From an uncultured Mollicutes bacterium (GTDB taxonomy: Bacteria > Bacillota_I > Bacilli_A > Acholeplasmatales > Anaeroplasmataceae), in assembly GCA_900540705.1 (NCBI GenBank), contig UQGR01000012.1, forward strand, positions 1 to 43,483: a stretch of DNA of 43,483 nt, written 5' to 3'. Shown here piece after piece: positions 1 through 6,878 of this stretch. The position numbers and the translations under genes were made by a program. Within the stretch, counting starts at the first letter, position 1; each line of letters starts with the position of its first letter. Under the pieces are notes generated by a model. It saw only the letters and a program-made list of their open reading frames with translations. It had not been told where the DNA came from and ran no database searches.

Positions 1-217
1 CTCCAAATTCAATATGACCAGCATAATTATGGTCATTATAGGCAACAAAGCCTTCATTTTGAGCATATTCTAATAAGAAGCGTAGTGCTTTTTTATTCTC
101 TTCACCAAAGGGAGCCTCTGATTTTGGGTCATACTGGTCTAAAACGGTTTTAAAGGATATTAGCTTAGATAATAAAAGTAAGCCTTCCTCAAGATAATCC
201 TCAACATTAAAATTCAT
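1..217 (-). CDS. pepV: Dipeptidase, PepV-like M20 family (N-terminal part only)
   Basis: Only the first 72 codons are in the window; the gene runs off the left edge. The ATG at 217-215 is preceded by a strong AGGAGG. The stretch APFGEENKKALRFLLEYAQ followed by GF and NYAGHIEFG matches the N-terminus of PepV/Xaa-His dipeptidases: a PFG-x(4)-AL motif, then the GF and the AGxIEFG strand before the first metal ligands. These are cytoplasmic zinc enzymes that cut dipeptides for amino-acid supply. The catalytic residues lie outside the window, so activity cannot be judged. Confidence 0.75.
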   Translation of the reverse strand, partial: MNFNVEDYLEEGLLLLSKLISFKTVLDQYDPKSEAPFGEENKKALRFLLEYAQNEGFVAYNDHNYAGHIEFG

Positions 218-241
218 ATTTTTCCTCCTAAAATAAAATAA

Positions 242-266
242 ATTATTACCAGGAATAGATAATAAT
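242..266 (-). terminator. Weak AT-rich hairpin after ptsH
   Basis: Arms ATTATTA and TAATAAT (7 bp, 11-nt loop) lie between the ptsH stop and the pepV start, with a T-rich stretch following on the minus strand. The stem is all A/T, so it is at best a leaky terminator. Confidence 0.25.
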
Positions 267-281
267 CCATTTTTCTTACTT

Positions 282-554
282 TTATATTTCTTTTCCTAAA
301 TTCAACTCAATTATTTTTTGGGTGATAGTATCCATTGCCTCTTGCTCATCCGAGCCTGAAGTAGTGACTATAATTGAGGTTCCCTGATAGATTCCTAAAG
401 ACATGACTCCCATTATGGATTTAAAATCTACGGTTTTCTTAAAGGCCTCTAGGGTAATCTCACAGGAAAAACTCATACAGAGATTAACTAGGGTAGTTGC
501 TGTTCTAGCATGAACCCCGTTCTCATTCAGTATCTTAAATTTTTTAGTTTGCAT
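282..554 (-). CDS. ptsH: Phosphocarrier protein HPr
   Basis: This 90-aa protein is the cytoplasmic phosphocarrier of the sugar phosphotransferase system. It takes phosphate from enzyme I onto His15 and passes it to EIIA proteins. His15 is in GVHAR and the regulatory Ser46 is in KSIMGVMSLG, so HPr kinase control with CcpA is possible. Length is normal. The residue after HAR is Thr18 instead of the usual Pro, which is unusual for HPr. Its Shine-Dalgarno AAGGAGG lies in the last codons of the upstream EIIB-like gene, with only 3 nt between the two genes, so translation is probably coupled. No ptsI is next to it, as would be usual. Confidence 0.9.
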   Translation of the reverse strand: MQTKKFKILNENGVHARTATTLVNLCMSFSCEITLEAFKKTVDFKSIMGVMSLGIYQGTSIIVTTSGSDEQEAMDTITQKIIELNLGKEI

Positions 555-557
555 AGG

Positions 558-944
558 CTATTCCTCCTTACGCTTCAGCTGCAAAATAGCTTGACAGATG
601 GTATCAGAATCATAGGAAAATAGCATTTTAATCGTTTGATTCGTCACAAAGACACCTGCTGTGCTCAGCTTCTTGATTTCTTCAAAATTAACAAGCTCCA
701 AATCCTCTACCTCAATTTGGACTCTACCGTTGGTATTTGAGGCCTTAGTAATATTCAATTTACCACCTAATGCGGTGACAAGAGTTTGAATAAAGGCTTC
801 ATCTACCTTAAGTTTTGTTTTGTTTTTCCTCAAGAAAAAAATACATAAAACTACTAAAATAGCTACAACAGCCAAACTAGCTATGGCGATATAAACCCAA
901 TCTAAAATCGTAAGTAAAAAAACTAAGCTACTGATGAAACTCAT
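558..944 (-). CDS. Membrane-anchored EIIB-like protein lacking the phosphorylated Cys
   Basis: This 128-aa protein has two hydrophobic segments (about residues 5-40), a short basic linker, and a domain from about residue 47. That domain reads like the glucose-family PTS EIIB fold: ALGGKLNI, then RVQIEVED, then LSTAGVFVTNQTIKMLF. In true EIIB the strand before RLR carries the phosphorylated cysteine. Here it reads KASNTNGRVQI and has no Cys, so phosphotransfer by the classic route looks impossible. The gene is first in an operon with ptsH and has its own sigma-A-like promoter. A sensor or scaffold for PTS state is conceivable, but that is inference. Confidence 0.6.
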   Translation of the reverse strand: MSFISSLVFLLTILDWVYIAIASLAVVAILVVLCIFFLRKNKTKLKVDEAFIQTLVTALGGKLNITKASNTNGRVQIEVEDLELVNFEEIKKLSTAGVFVTNQTIKMLFSYDSDTICQAILQLKRKEE

Positions 945-968
945 AAAAATACACTTCCTCTTATTTCT

Positions 969-997
969 ATTATAAATACTTTTTGATAGATAATCAA
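969..997 (-). promoter_or_regulatory. Sigma-A promoter of the EIIB-like/ptsH operon
   Basis: On the minus strand TTGATT (997-992), a 17-bp spacer and TATAAT (974-969) lie 25 bp before the EIIB-like start. Near-consensus vegetative promoter. Confidence 0.8.
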
Positions 998-1018
998 CTT
1001 TTTTATAGGAAAACCGAC

Positions 1019-1034
1019 AATTGTCTAAACAATT
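1019..1034. promoter_or_regulatory. Perfect inverted repeat between two divergent promoters
   Basis: AATTGT-CTAA-ACAATT is a perfect 6-bp inverted repeat between the EIIB-like promoter and cotZ. It could be an operator or a weak terminator; it overlaps the candidate sigma-K -35 region. Confidence 0.3.
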
Positions 1035-1056
1035 TTCTATCCTACATCATACCTTA
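1027..1056 (+). promoter_or_regulatory. Candidate sigma-K (mother-cell) promoter of cotZ
   Basis: AAACAA at 1027-1032 contains the ACA of the sigma-K -35 element. Sixteen bases later comes CATACCTTA (1048-1056), which fits the sigma-K -10 consensus CATAnnnTA. The start point would fall near 1062, at the very edge of the Shine-Dalgarno, so the leader would be unusually short. This spacing lowers confidence. Confidence 0.35.
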
Positions 1057-1076
1057 TGATAGGAGGTGAAATAATA

Positions 1077-1502
1077 ATGCCAATGGAACCTATGACCGAC
1101 TGTGAAACAAACTTTATCAAAGAGACAATTATGAAAATTGATAAGCTTCAAAAAGAGGTTGTAACAGTTGGTGGAACTAGATGTATTAGCTGTGACCAGT
1201 CCTTATTTAATTCTGCTAACAATACAATACCTGTAACCTTATATACCCATTGTGGAACTGAATTTACTGGTAAAACCGATTTAGCAGGAACGACGACTAC
1301 CTTCTTTAGAATAGAGTCTATTAGAGCTGGAAGATTTGTTACAGTTAGATTACTTACTACAGATACAACAGAGCCTGAAACTCCTACGCTTGTTGCATCC
1401 TTCAGAACTATGGTTATCGACTTAAATGAAGTGAAGGCTATTCAATGCTTTGAGCCTATTACTGTAGAGGTATGCTCCTCATCTCTTACTCCTAACTCTT
1501 AG
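1077..1502 (+). CDS. cotZ: Spore coat/exosporium protein, CotY/CotZ family
   Basis: This 141-aa protein resembles the cysteine-rich CotY/CotZ/ExsY proteins that form disulfide-linked outer layers of the spore. The tell-tale parts are C-x(2)-C in CISCDQSLF near residue 40, then NNTIPVTLYTHCGTEF, FFRIESI and the VRLL strand, plus late cysteines in the C-terminal third. The ATG at 1077 was chosen because AGGAGGTGA (1061-1069) is correctly spaced from it; the in-frame ATG at 1056 lies before that site. The gene is on the plus strand and its end overlaps the end of tgt by 11 bp with no terminator between them. Expression late in the mother cell is expected from the family. Confidence 0.8.
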   Translation: MPMEPMTDCETNFIKETIMKIDKLQKEVVTVGGTRCISCDQSLFNSANNTIPVTLYTHCGTEFTGKTDLAGTTTTFFRIESIRAGRFVTVRLLTTDTTEPETPTLVASFRTMVIDLNEVKAIQCFEPITVEVCSSSLTPNS

Positions 1503-2616
1503 TATATCCAAATTTTTTGAAAAATTCATTTTTAAAATCTAATAAACGATCTTCTTTAATGGCTTGTCGAATTTGAGCCATTAATTTTTTTAAGAAAGCA
1601 AGATTGTGAAGGGTTAGTAGCCGCATCCCTAAGATTTCCTCTGACTTTACTAGATGATTCAAATAGCTTCTACTAAACGTCTTACAGGTATAACAATCAC
1701 ATTCCTTATCTAATGGTGAAGCATCAAAGCGTAAGGCCTGATTCTTTACCTGAATCTTCCCAGAAGAGGTAAGCGCTGTTCCATGTCTTGCATTTCGAGA
1801 AGGAAGAACACAATCAAACATATCAATTCCATAGATGGAGCCCATAATTAAATCGTCTGGTGAGCCAACGCCCATCAAATAGCGTGGTTTATCTACTGGC
1901 ATGATTGTCTTCAAATAGGAAAGCATTTCATACATCTCTTCCTTGGATTCTCCAACGGACAAGCCTCCAATCGAATAGCCTGGAAAATCAATTTCCATAA
2001 GCTTATCTAGACAGTACTTTCTTAACTCCTTGTCTCCACCGCCCTGGACGATACCAAATAAAGCCTGAGTCTCTGGATTTTTATGAGCATCCTTACCACG
2101 CTTTGCCCAGCGAATGGTACGGTTGATGGAGTTGACCAAATAGTCCTTATTTGCATGAAAGGGAGGACATTCATCAAAGCTCATGATGATATCTGCCCCT
2201 AAATTGTTTTGAATTTGAATCGATTTTTCAGGAGATAAAAATAATTTCTCACCAGATTTATGGTGTCTAAATTCAACACCCTCTTCTGTAATCTTTCTTA
2301 TTTTGGATAAGGAGAACACCTGAAAGCCTCCACTATCCGTTAAAAGAGCATGCTTCCATTTCATAAAGCCACGGACACCACCAGCATCCCGAATGAGCTC
2401 ATCGCCTGGCTGAAGCCACAGATGGTAGGTGTTTGCCAAAATGAGACCATCACTCACCTGTTCAACCTCCTCAGGTATCAAAGTTTTCACATTGGCCTTT
2501 GTCCCAACCGGCATAAAAATTGGCGTTTCAAAATCACCATGTGGGGTATGCAGAATTCCGTATCTTGCTCCTGACTGCTTACAGACATGCTTTAATTCAT
2601 ACCATACTGCCGCCAT
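1492..2616 (-). CDS. tgt: tRNA-guanine transglycosylase (bacterial TGT)
   Basis: This 374-aa enzyme exchanges guanine-34 of GUN-anticodon tRNAs for preQ1, in the queuosine pathway completed by QueA encoded just upstream. The general acid/base Asp94 is in LLTDSGGFQVF, and the nucleophile Asp268 is in FDCVLPSRNARHG. The zinc site is C306-x-C308-x2-C311 with His337. Length is normal. The gene starts 1 nt after ppiB ends, so it sits in the ruvA-ruvB-queA-ppiB-tgt operon. Its last 11 bp run antisense to the end of cotZ. Confidence 0.96.
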   Translation of the reverse strand: MAAVWYELKHVCKQSGARYGILHTPHGDFETPIFMPVGTKANVKTLIPEEVEQVSDGLILANTYHLWLQPGDELIRDAGGVRGFMKWKHALLTDSGGFQVFSLSKIRKITEEGVEFRHHKSGEKLFLSPEKSIQIQNNLGADIIMSFDECPPFHANKDYLVNSINRTIRWAKRGKDAHKNPETQALFGIVQGGGDKELRKYCLDKLMEIDFPGYSIGGLSVGESKEEMYEMLSYLKTIMPVDKPRYLMGVGSPDDLIMGSIYGIDMFDCVLPSRNARHGTALTSSGKIQVKNQALRFDASPLDKECDCYTCKTFSRSYLNHLVKSEEILGMRLLTLHNLAFLKKLMAQIRQAIKEDRLLDFKNEFFKKFGYTKS

Positions 2617-2617
2617 A

Positions 2618-3124
2618 TTAAATAACTTCTACCTTTTCTATTATGATTTTGTGAAGCGGCTTATCCATATAATCTGTTTCAACGTTAGCGACCTGGTCTA
2701 CAACCTCTATTCCAGAAATCACAGCACCGAAGGCAGCATAGCTTCCATCTAAATGAGGAGCAGCCTTATGCATAATGAAAAACTGAGAGCTTGCAGAATC
2801 TGGAAACTGAGATCTTGCCATGGAGATTACACCTCTAGAATGCTCTAGGGGATTGTCCACACCATTTTTGATAAACTCACCCTTAATTTTATCCTTAGAA
2901 CCCCCTGTCCCATTTCCTAGGGGATCTCCTCCTTGAATCATAAAGCCAGAAATCACTCTATGGAAGGTTAACCCATCATAAAAGCCATCCTTCACCAGCC
3001 TTATAAAATTTTCAACCGTTATAGGGGCAACCTCGGGAAAAAGCTCAAACTCTATGGCTCCTAATGCTTGTATTGTCATCCTTACATGAGGATTTTTTTC
3101 ATTTAATAAATCTTGATATTTCAT
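2618..3124 (-). CDS. ppiB: Cyclophilin-type peptidyl-prolyl isomerase
   Basis: This 168-aa cytoplasmic cyclophilin catalyses cis-trans isomerisation of Xaa-Pro bonds. Family blocks are seen in order: VENFIRLVKDGFYDGLTFHRVISGFMIQGGDP (catalytic Arg in FHRV), SMARSQFPDSASSQFFI, and HLDGSYAAFGAVISGIEVV. There is no signal peptide. AAAGGAG sits at good distance before the ATG. It is inserted between queA and tgt, which in many relatives are adjacent, and is separated from tgt by a single base, so it is co-transcribed. Confidence 0.95.
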   Translation of the reverse strand: MKYQDLLNEKNPHVRMTIQALGAIEFELFPEVAPITVENFIRLVKDGFYDGLTFHRVISGFMIQGGDPLGNGTGGSKDKIKGEFIKNGVDNPLEHSRGVISMARSQFPDSASSQFFIMHKAAPHLDGSYAAFGAVISGIEVVDQVANVETDYMDKPLHKIIIEKVEVI

Positions 3125-3134
3125 ATGAACTCCT

Positions 3135-4157
3135 TTATTCTATCAGCATCGCATCTCCAAAGGAGAAAAACCGATACCTTTCCTTTACTGCTTCCTGATA
3201 AGCCTTTAAAATAAAATCCTTCCCTGCAAAGGCACTTACTAGCATAATTAGGGTAGATTTTGGCAAGTGAAAATTCGTGATTTGAGCATCAATCGCCTTA
3301 AACTGATACCCTGGGTAGATAAAAATGCTCGTAGAGGCACATACAGGCTCAAAGCCATCATGGTAGGCAGATTCTAAGGTTCTTGTCGTAGTTGTCCCAA
3401 CAGCGATAATTCTCTTCCCAGCAGCCTTTGCTTGATTTAAGGAAATGGCAGCCTCCTTAGATATCTCATAATACTCCTCATGCATCACATGGTTGGTTAA
3501 ATCCTCTTCCTCTACAGGTCGAAAGGTCCCTAGTCCCACATGTAGGGTAATATAAATGATTTCTACACCCTTTGCCCGAATTTGTTCTAAAAGCTCCTCT
3601 GTAAAATGAAGCCCAGCAGTAGGGGCTGCAGCAGAGCCTGGATGCTTAGCATAGACCGTTTGATAACGATTCGGGTCACTGAGCTTTTCATGAATATAAG
3701 GGGGAAGCGGCATTTGACCAAGCTCATCGAGAATTTCTACCAGTATTCCTTCATAGAGTAATTCAAACTCACAAATCCCCATCTCTTCTTTTTTTATACA
3801 TCTAGCCTTCAGCTTTCCATTCCCAAAGCTAACAATAGACCCAATCTTAACTCTTCTTTGTGGCTTTGCCAGAGTCTGCCAAATATTATTTCCTGTATCC
3901 TTTAAAAGTAAAACCTCAATGACAGCACCTGTATCCTCCTTTTGACCAATCAATCTTGCAGGAATGACCTTTGTGTCATTCAAGACAAGCACGTCATTGT
4001 CCGTCAGGTAATCTACAATATTTGAAAATTTTGTATGGATAATCGATTGATGTTTCCGGTTTAAAACCATCAGCCTAGATTCGCTACGCTTGGCAAGTGG
4101 TGTTTGAGCAATGAGCTCTAGTGGTAAATTATAATCATAATCCGTCGTTTTAATCAT
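3135..4157 (-). CDS. queA: S-adenosylmethionine:tRNA ribosyltransferase-isomerase
   Basis: This 340-aa protein moves the ribosyl part of SAM onto preQ1 at tRNA position 34 to form epoxyqueuosine. Typical blocks are YDYNLPLELIAQTPLAKR at the N-terminus, LNDTKVIPARLIG, PTAGLHFTEELL, HVGLGTFRPVE and FHLPKSTLIMLVSAFAG. Length matches the family. Its ATG overlaps the ruvB stop (ATGA), and AAAGGGG lies inside the end of ruvB, so translation is coupled. With tgt downstream it forms the late queuosine steps. Confidence 0.96.
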   Translation of the reverse strand: MIKTTDYDYNLPLELIAQTPLAKRSESRLMVLNRKHQSIIHTKFSNIVDYLTDNDVLVLNDTKVIPARLIGQKEDTGAVIEVLLLKDTGNNIWQTLAKPQRRVKIGSIVSFGNGKLKARCIKKEEMGICEFELLYEGILVEILDELGQMPLPPYIHEKLSDPNRYQTVYAKHPGSAAAPTAGLHFTEELLEQIRAKGVEIIYITLHVGLGTFRPVEEEDLTNHVMHEEYYEISKEAAISLNQAKAAGKRIIAVGTTTTRTLESAYHDGFEPVCASTSIFIYPGYQFKAIDAQITNFHLPKSTLIMLVSAFAGKDFILKAYQEAVKERYRFFSFGDAMLIE

Positions 4158-5161
4158 GCAAATAACCCCTTTAAATATGGTAATCCCAATTGCTGATAGG
4201 CCTTTTCAGTTGCAATTCTGCCTCGACTAGACCGCTGAATATAGCCCTCCTGAAGTAGATAGGGCTCATAGACATCCTCAATGGTGGAAACCTCCTCAGA
4301 TATTGTAGCCGCAATAGACTCCACTCCAACTGGACCGCCCTTAAAGGTTTGAATGATGGCCTTTAAATAGCGATAATCCGTATAATCTAAGCCGTTCTTA
4401 TCAATTCCTAGCTTGGATAAAGCCTCTGTACAGATGGCAAGTGTGATTTCACCTTCATTCTTCACATCGGCAAAATCTCTCACGCGTCTAAAAAGACGGT
4501 TGGCAATTCTTGGAGTACCACGACTTCGGCTAGCAAGCTCAAGAAGGGCTTGTTCCTCCATCTGCGTTCCATAGACAGCAGCTGTCCGGGATATGATGGC
4601 CTTCAGCTCATGAAGCTTGTAATATTCGAGACGCAAAACAACACCAAAACGGTCTCTAAGGGGAGCCGATAAATCGCCAAAGCGGGTAGTAGCTCCAACT
4701 AGAGTAAAGGGTGGCAAATCTATCCGGATGCTTTTCGTACTGCTATCCTTCCCCACCATAATATCCAAAACATAATCCTCCATCGCACTGTAGAGAACCT
4801 CCTCTACATAGCGAGGTAACCGGTGAATTTCATCGATAAATAAGACATCACCCTCATTTAGGGTAGAAAGTACGGCTGCCAAATCTCCACTTCGTTCAAT
4901 GGAAGGACCAGAAATCACCTTCAGGCTTGTCCCAAGCTCGTTAGCGATAATTTGAGCAAGCGTCGTTTTTCCTAGGCCTGGTGGCCCATACAATAGGACA
5001 TGGTCTAAGGACTCATTTCTCTTTAGAGCTGCCTGAATATAGACCCCAAGCATCTCTTTAGAATCCTCCTGACCGATATATTCCTTTAAGGACTGGGGAC
5101 GAAGGGAAAGGTTATCCTCTTCCTCAACCACTCCAGGACTTACAATTCTTTCATCTTCCAC
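4154..5161 (-). CDS. ruvB: Holliday junction branch-migration ATPase RuvB
   Basis: This 335-aa AAA+ motor drives branch migration of Holliday junctions together with RuvA. Walker A is GPPGLGKTT (residues 59-67), Walker B DEIH (110-113), sensor-1 GATTRFGDLSAPLRDRFG, and the C-terminal winged helix includes RGTPRIANRLFRRVRDFA. The start is GTG, eight bases after ruvA, with AGGTGA just before it. The stop overlaps queA. Confidence 0.97.
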   Translation of the reverse strand: MEDERIVSPGVVEEEDNLSLRPQSLKEYIGQEDSKEMLGVYIQAALKRNESLDHVLLYGPPGLGKTTLAQIIANELGTSLKVISGPSIERSGDLAAVLSTLNEGDVLFIDEIHRLPRYVEEVLYSAMEDYVLDIMVGKDSSTKSIRIDLPPFTLVGATTRFGDLSAPLRDRFGVVLRLEYYKLHELKAIISRTAAVYGTQMEEQALLELASRSRGTPRIANRLFRRVRDFADVKNEGEITLAICTEALSKLGIDKNGLDYTDYRYLKAIIQTFKGGPVGVESIAATISEEVSTIEDVYEPYLLQEGYIQRSSRGRIATEKAYQQLGLPYLKGLFA

Positions 5162-5169
5162 AAAATCAC

Positions 5170-5727
5170 CTACTTCACTAAGGCCTGAAGAGCTAGCTTA
5201 ACAAGCTGGCCCTCATCAGCCCCTGGATCAAGCTTAGGTAAAACCTTCGCAATTTCCTTTTTATTGTATCCTAACGCTAAAAGTGCCTGTTCTACATCCT
5301 CTAGCTTTGTATTTTTCACATTTAGCTCCTCTGTCAAATTGAGTTTGCCCTGAAGATCTAAAATAATCTGCTGACTAGCTTTAGCACCGATACCCGGAAA
5401 TTTCCTCAAATACGTATCATTTCTACCTTCTATTGCCTTTACAATTTCCTTAACTGTACCTGTAGCCAAGATAGATAACGCACTCTTTGGTCCAATCCCG
5501 CTTACAGAAATCAGCTTTAAAAACAAATCCTTTTCCTCTTCACTTCCAAAGCCATACAAATCTAAAATATCCTCTCGTACATACTGATGGACAAAGACCT
5601 TATATTCCTTATTTAGCGTAAAATTATAAGGATTGCTAACGATAAGAAGATAGCCAATCCCTTGATTTTCAATAATAATATTTTTAGGGGTAATCTTTGT
5701 GATAACCCCTTTAATATATCCGTACAT
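5170..5727 (-). CDS. ruvA: Holliday junction DNA-binding protein RuvA
   Basis: This 185-aa protein is the tetrameric DNA-binding partner of RuvB. It has an OB-fold N-terminus (MYGYIKGVITKITPKNIII) and two helix-hairpin-helix motifs (SVSGIGPKSALSIL and KFPGIGAKASQQIILDL). A C-terminal helical domain that contacts RuvB begins near LEDVEQALLALGYNKKEI. It is the first gene of the ruvA-ruvB-queA-ppiB-tgt operon. GGTGATAAG precedes the ATG. Confidence 0.95.
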   Translation of the reverse strand: MYGYIKGVITKITPKNIIIENQGIGYLLIVSNPYNFTLNKEYKVFVHQYVREDILDLYGFGSEEEKDLFLKLISVSGIGPKSALSILATGTVKEIVKAIEGRNDTYLRKFPGIGAKASQQIILDLQGKLNLTEELNVKNTKLEDVEQALLALGYNKKEIAKVLPKLDPGADEGQLVKLALQALVK

Positions 5728-5790
5728 ATCTTATCACCATTCATAATAATACCACATTTTTTGTTGGAATAAAAGAAATATCTACGTCTT

Positions 5791-6186
5791 TTATGGTCTT
5801 TTATAAGGATTTTTAGGAGGTAATATCCCTGGATAAGGTCTTCCTCTTGGAGGTAATCGATTTTCCTTGATTTCTTGCTCTGGCTCTTTTCTTTCTAAGA
5901 TTTCCTCTTCCTGTAAAACTGGCTGATTCACAGGAGCCGCTACTTCTATCTTTTCCTCAAAAACGTCATGAATTTTTGGATAATACTGCTGAACAAAGCT
6001 CTCTGTATTATCCAGTATTTGTTCAGTTTCATTATGAATTAAAGGAATCTTAATTTTGGTTCCACTCATCAAATTATAGAAATCCGTAATATGAAGATTT
6101 AGCTGGATTAACTCATCAAGCTCTAAATGATACATATTTAGGATGTCCTCAATTCTCTCTCCATTTTTCACAATATGTTCAAGCAT
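5791..6186 (-). CDS. LysM-domain protein with proline-rich tail
   Basis: The 131-aa product begins with one LysM-like repeat (residues 1-50: EHIVKNGERIEDILNMYHLELDELI, then SGTKIKIPLI). A Glu-rich middle and a proline/arginine tail (LPPRGRPYPGILPP) follow. There is no signal peptide. I chose the ATG at 6186, which follows GGTGATTTTT, instead of the ATG four codons earlier. In endospore formers, cytoplasmic N-terminal LysM proteins such as SafA act in coat assembly; that role here is inference, supported only by other spore genes in the window. It lies 16 bp after the methyltransferase gene. Confidence 0.6.
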   Translation of the reverse strand: MLEHIVKNGERIEDILNMYHLELDELIQLNLHITDFYNLMSGTKIKIPLIHNETEQILDNTESFVQQYYPKIHDVFEEKIEVAAPVNQPVLQEEEILERKEPEQEIKENRLPPRGRPYPGILPPKNPYKRP

Positions 6187-6202
6187 AAAAATCACCATGA
6201 TA

Positions 6203-6793
6203 TTATATGCGTTCTAAAACAAAAATATCCTCTGTCTGGCAAATCAAAGTAAAAGGAATATCCCAATGACTTAAGGTATCGTTCCTTAAAAAGCAGAGAT
6301 GGGTAATATCTCGCAAATACCACCACTGGTCTAAAGTCTCCTCAAGGTAAGGCTTTGTCATAATGAGTAATCTACCTCCCTTTTTAAGAAGGTTAGAAAG
6401 TTTTTCTAGCTCCTCTAAGGGATTTTTTAGATGCTCAAAAACCTCAATCATCACGATATTTCCATATCTATCTTTTGGTAGCTTAGGATAATAAAATAAA
6501 TCATAGTAGGCACAAGGATACCCCTCTTGAGCCAAGAGCTCTGCTAAAATTGGAAGCTTACCACAGCCATAGTCTAAGCACTTCTCTTTTTTTAGATAAG
6601 GCTTTACCCTTTCACAGATGGTTTTCATATAAGATTCATAGCGATCATCACAAATATGAAGATCATATCGTTCCTTCTCAAGCTCTAAAGAAACAACATT
6701 CTTCTTATATAAGAAGCCACACTCCTCACACTGTTCAAATTCCATTCCCTGAATGACTCTTTTCCTAAGTCGCTGATTCTGACAACATTTCAT
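6203..6793 (-). CDS. Class I SAM-dependent methyltransferase with N-terminal zinc-ribbon-like Cys pairs
   Basis: The 196-aa product has Cys pairs at residues 3-4 and 22-25 (QCEECGFLYKK), suggesting a small zinc-binding head. The Rossmann motif I is CLDYGCGKLP (72-81), and a motif-III-like IEVFEHLKNP and motif KKGGRLLIMTKPY follow. The longer frame starting at 6985 would run through the divergent promoter. The ATG at 6793, with AAAGG upstream and a start at the Cys-rich head, is preferred. The substrate is unknown. It shares a 5' region with the divergent coiled-coil gene. Confidence 0.7.
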   Translation of the reverse strand: MKCCQNQRLRKRVIQGMEFEQCEECGFLYKKNVVSLELEKERYDLHICDDRYESYMKTICERVKPYLKKEKCLDYGCGKLPILAELLAQEGYPCAYYDLFYYPKLPKDRYGNIVMIEVFEHLKNPLEELEKLSNLLKKGGRLLIMTKPYLEETLDQWWYLRDITHLCFLRNDTLSHWDIPFTLICQTEDIFVLERI

Positions 6794-6811
6794 TTTTAGC
6801 TTACCTTTTCT

Positions 6812-6840
6812 TTGACTATTTATGAAAATAATTATATAAT
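6812..6840 (+). promoter_or_regulatory. Sigma-A promoter of the giant coiled-coil gene
   Basis: TTGACT (6812-6817), a 17-bp spacer and TATAAT (6835-6840) lie 38 bp before the ATG. It is close to consensus, so the gene should be well expressed in vegetative cells. Confidence 0.85.
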
Positions 6841-6878
6841 AGATGAGATGATTATGCAATGCTGAAGGAGGGATGAAA

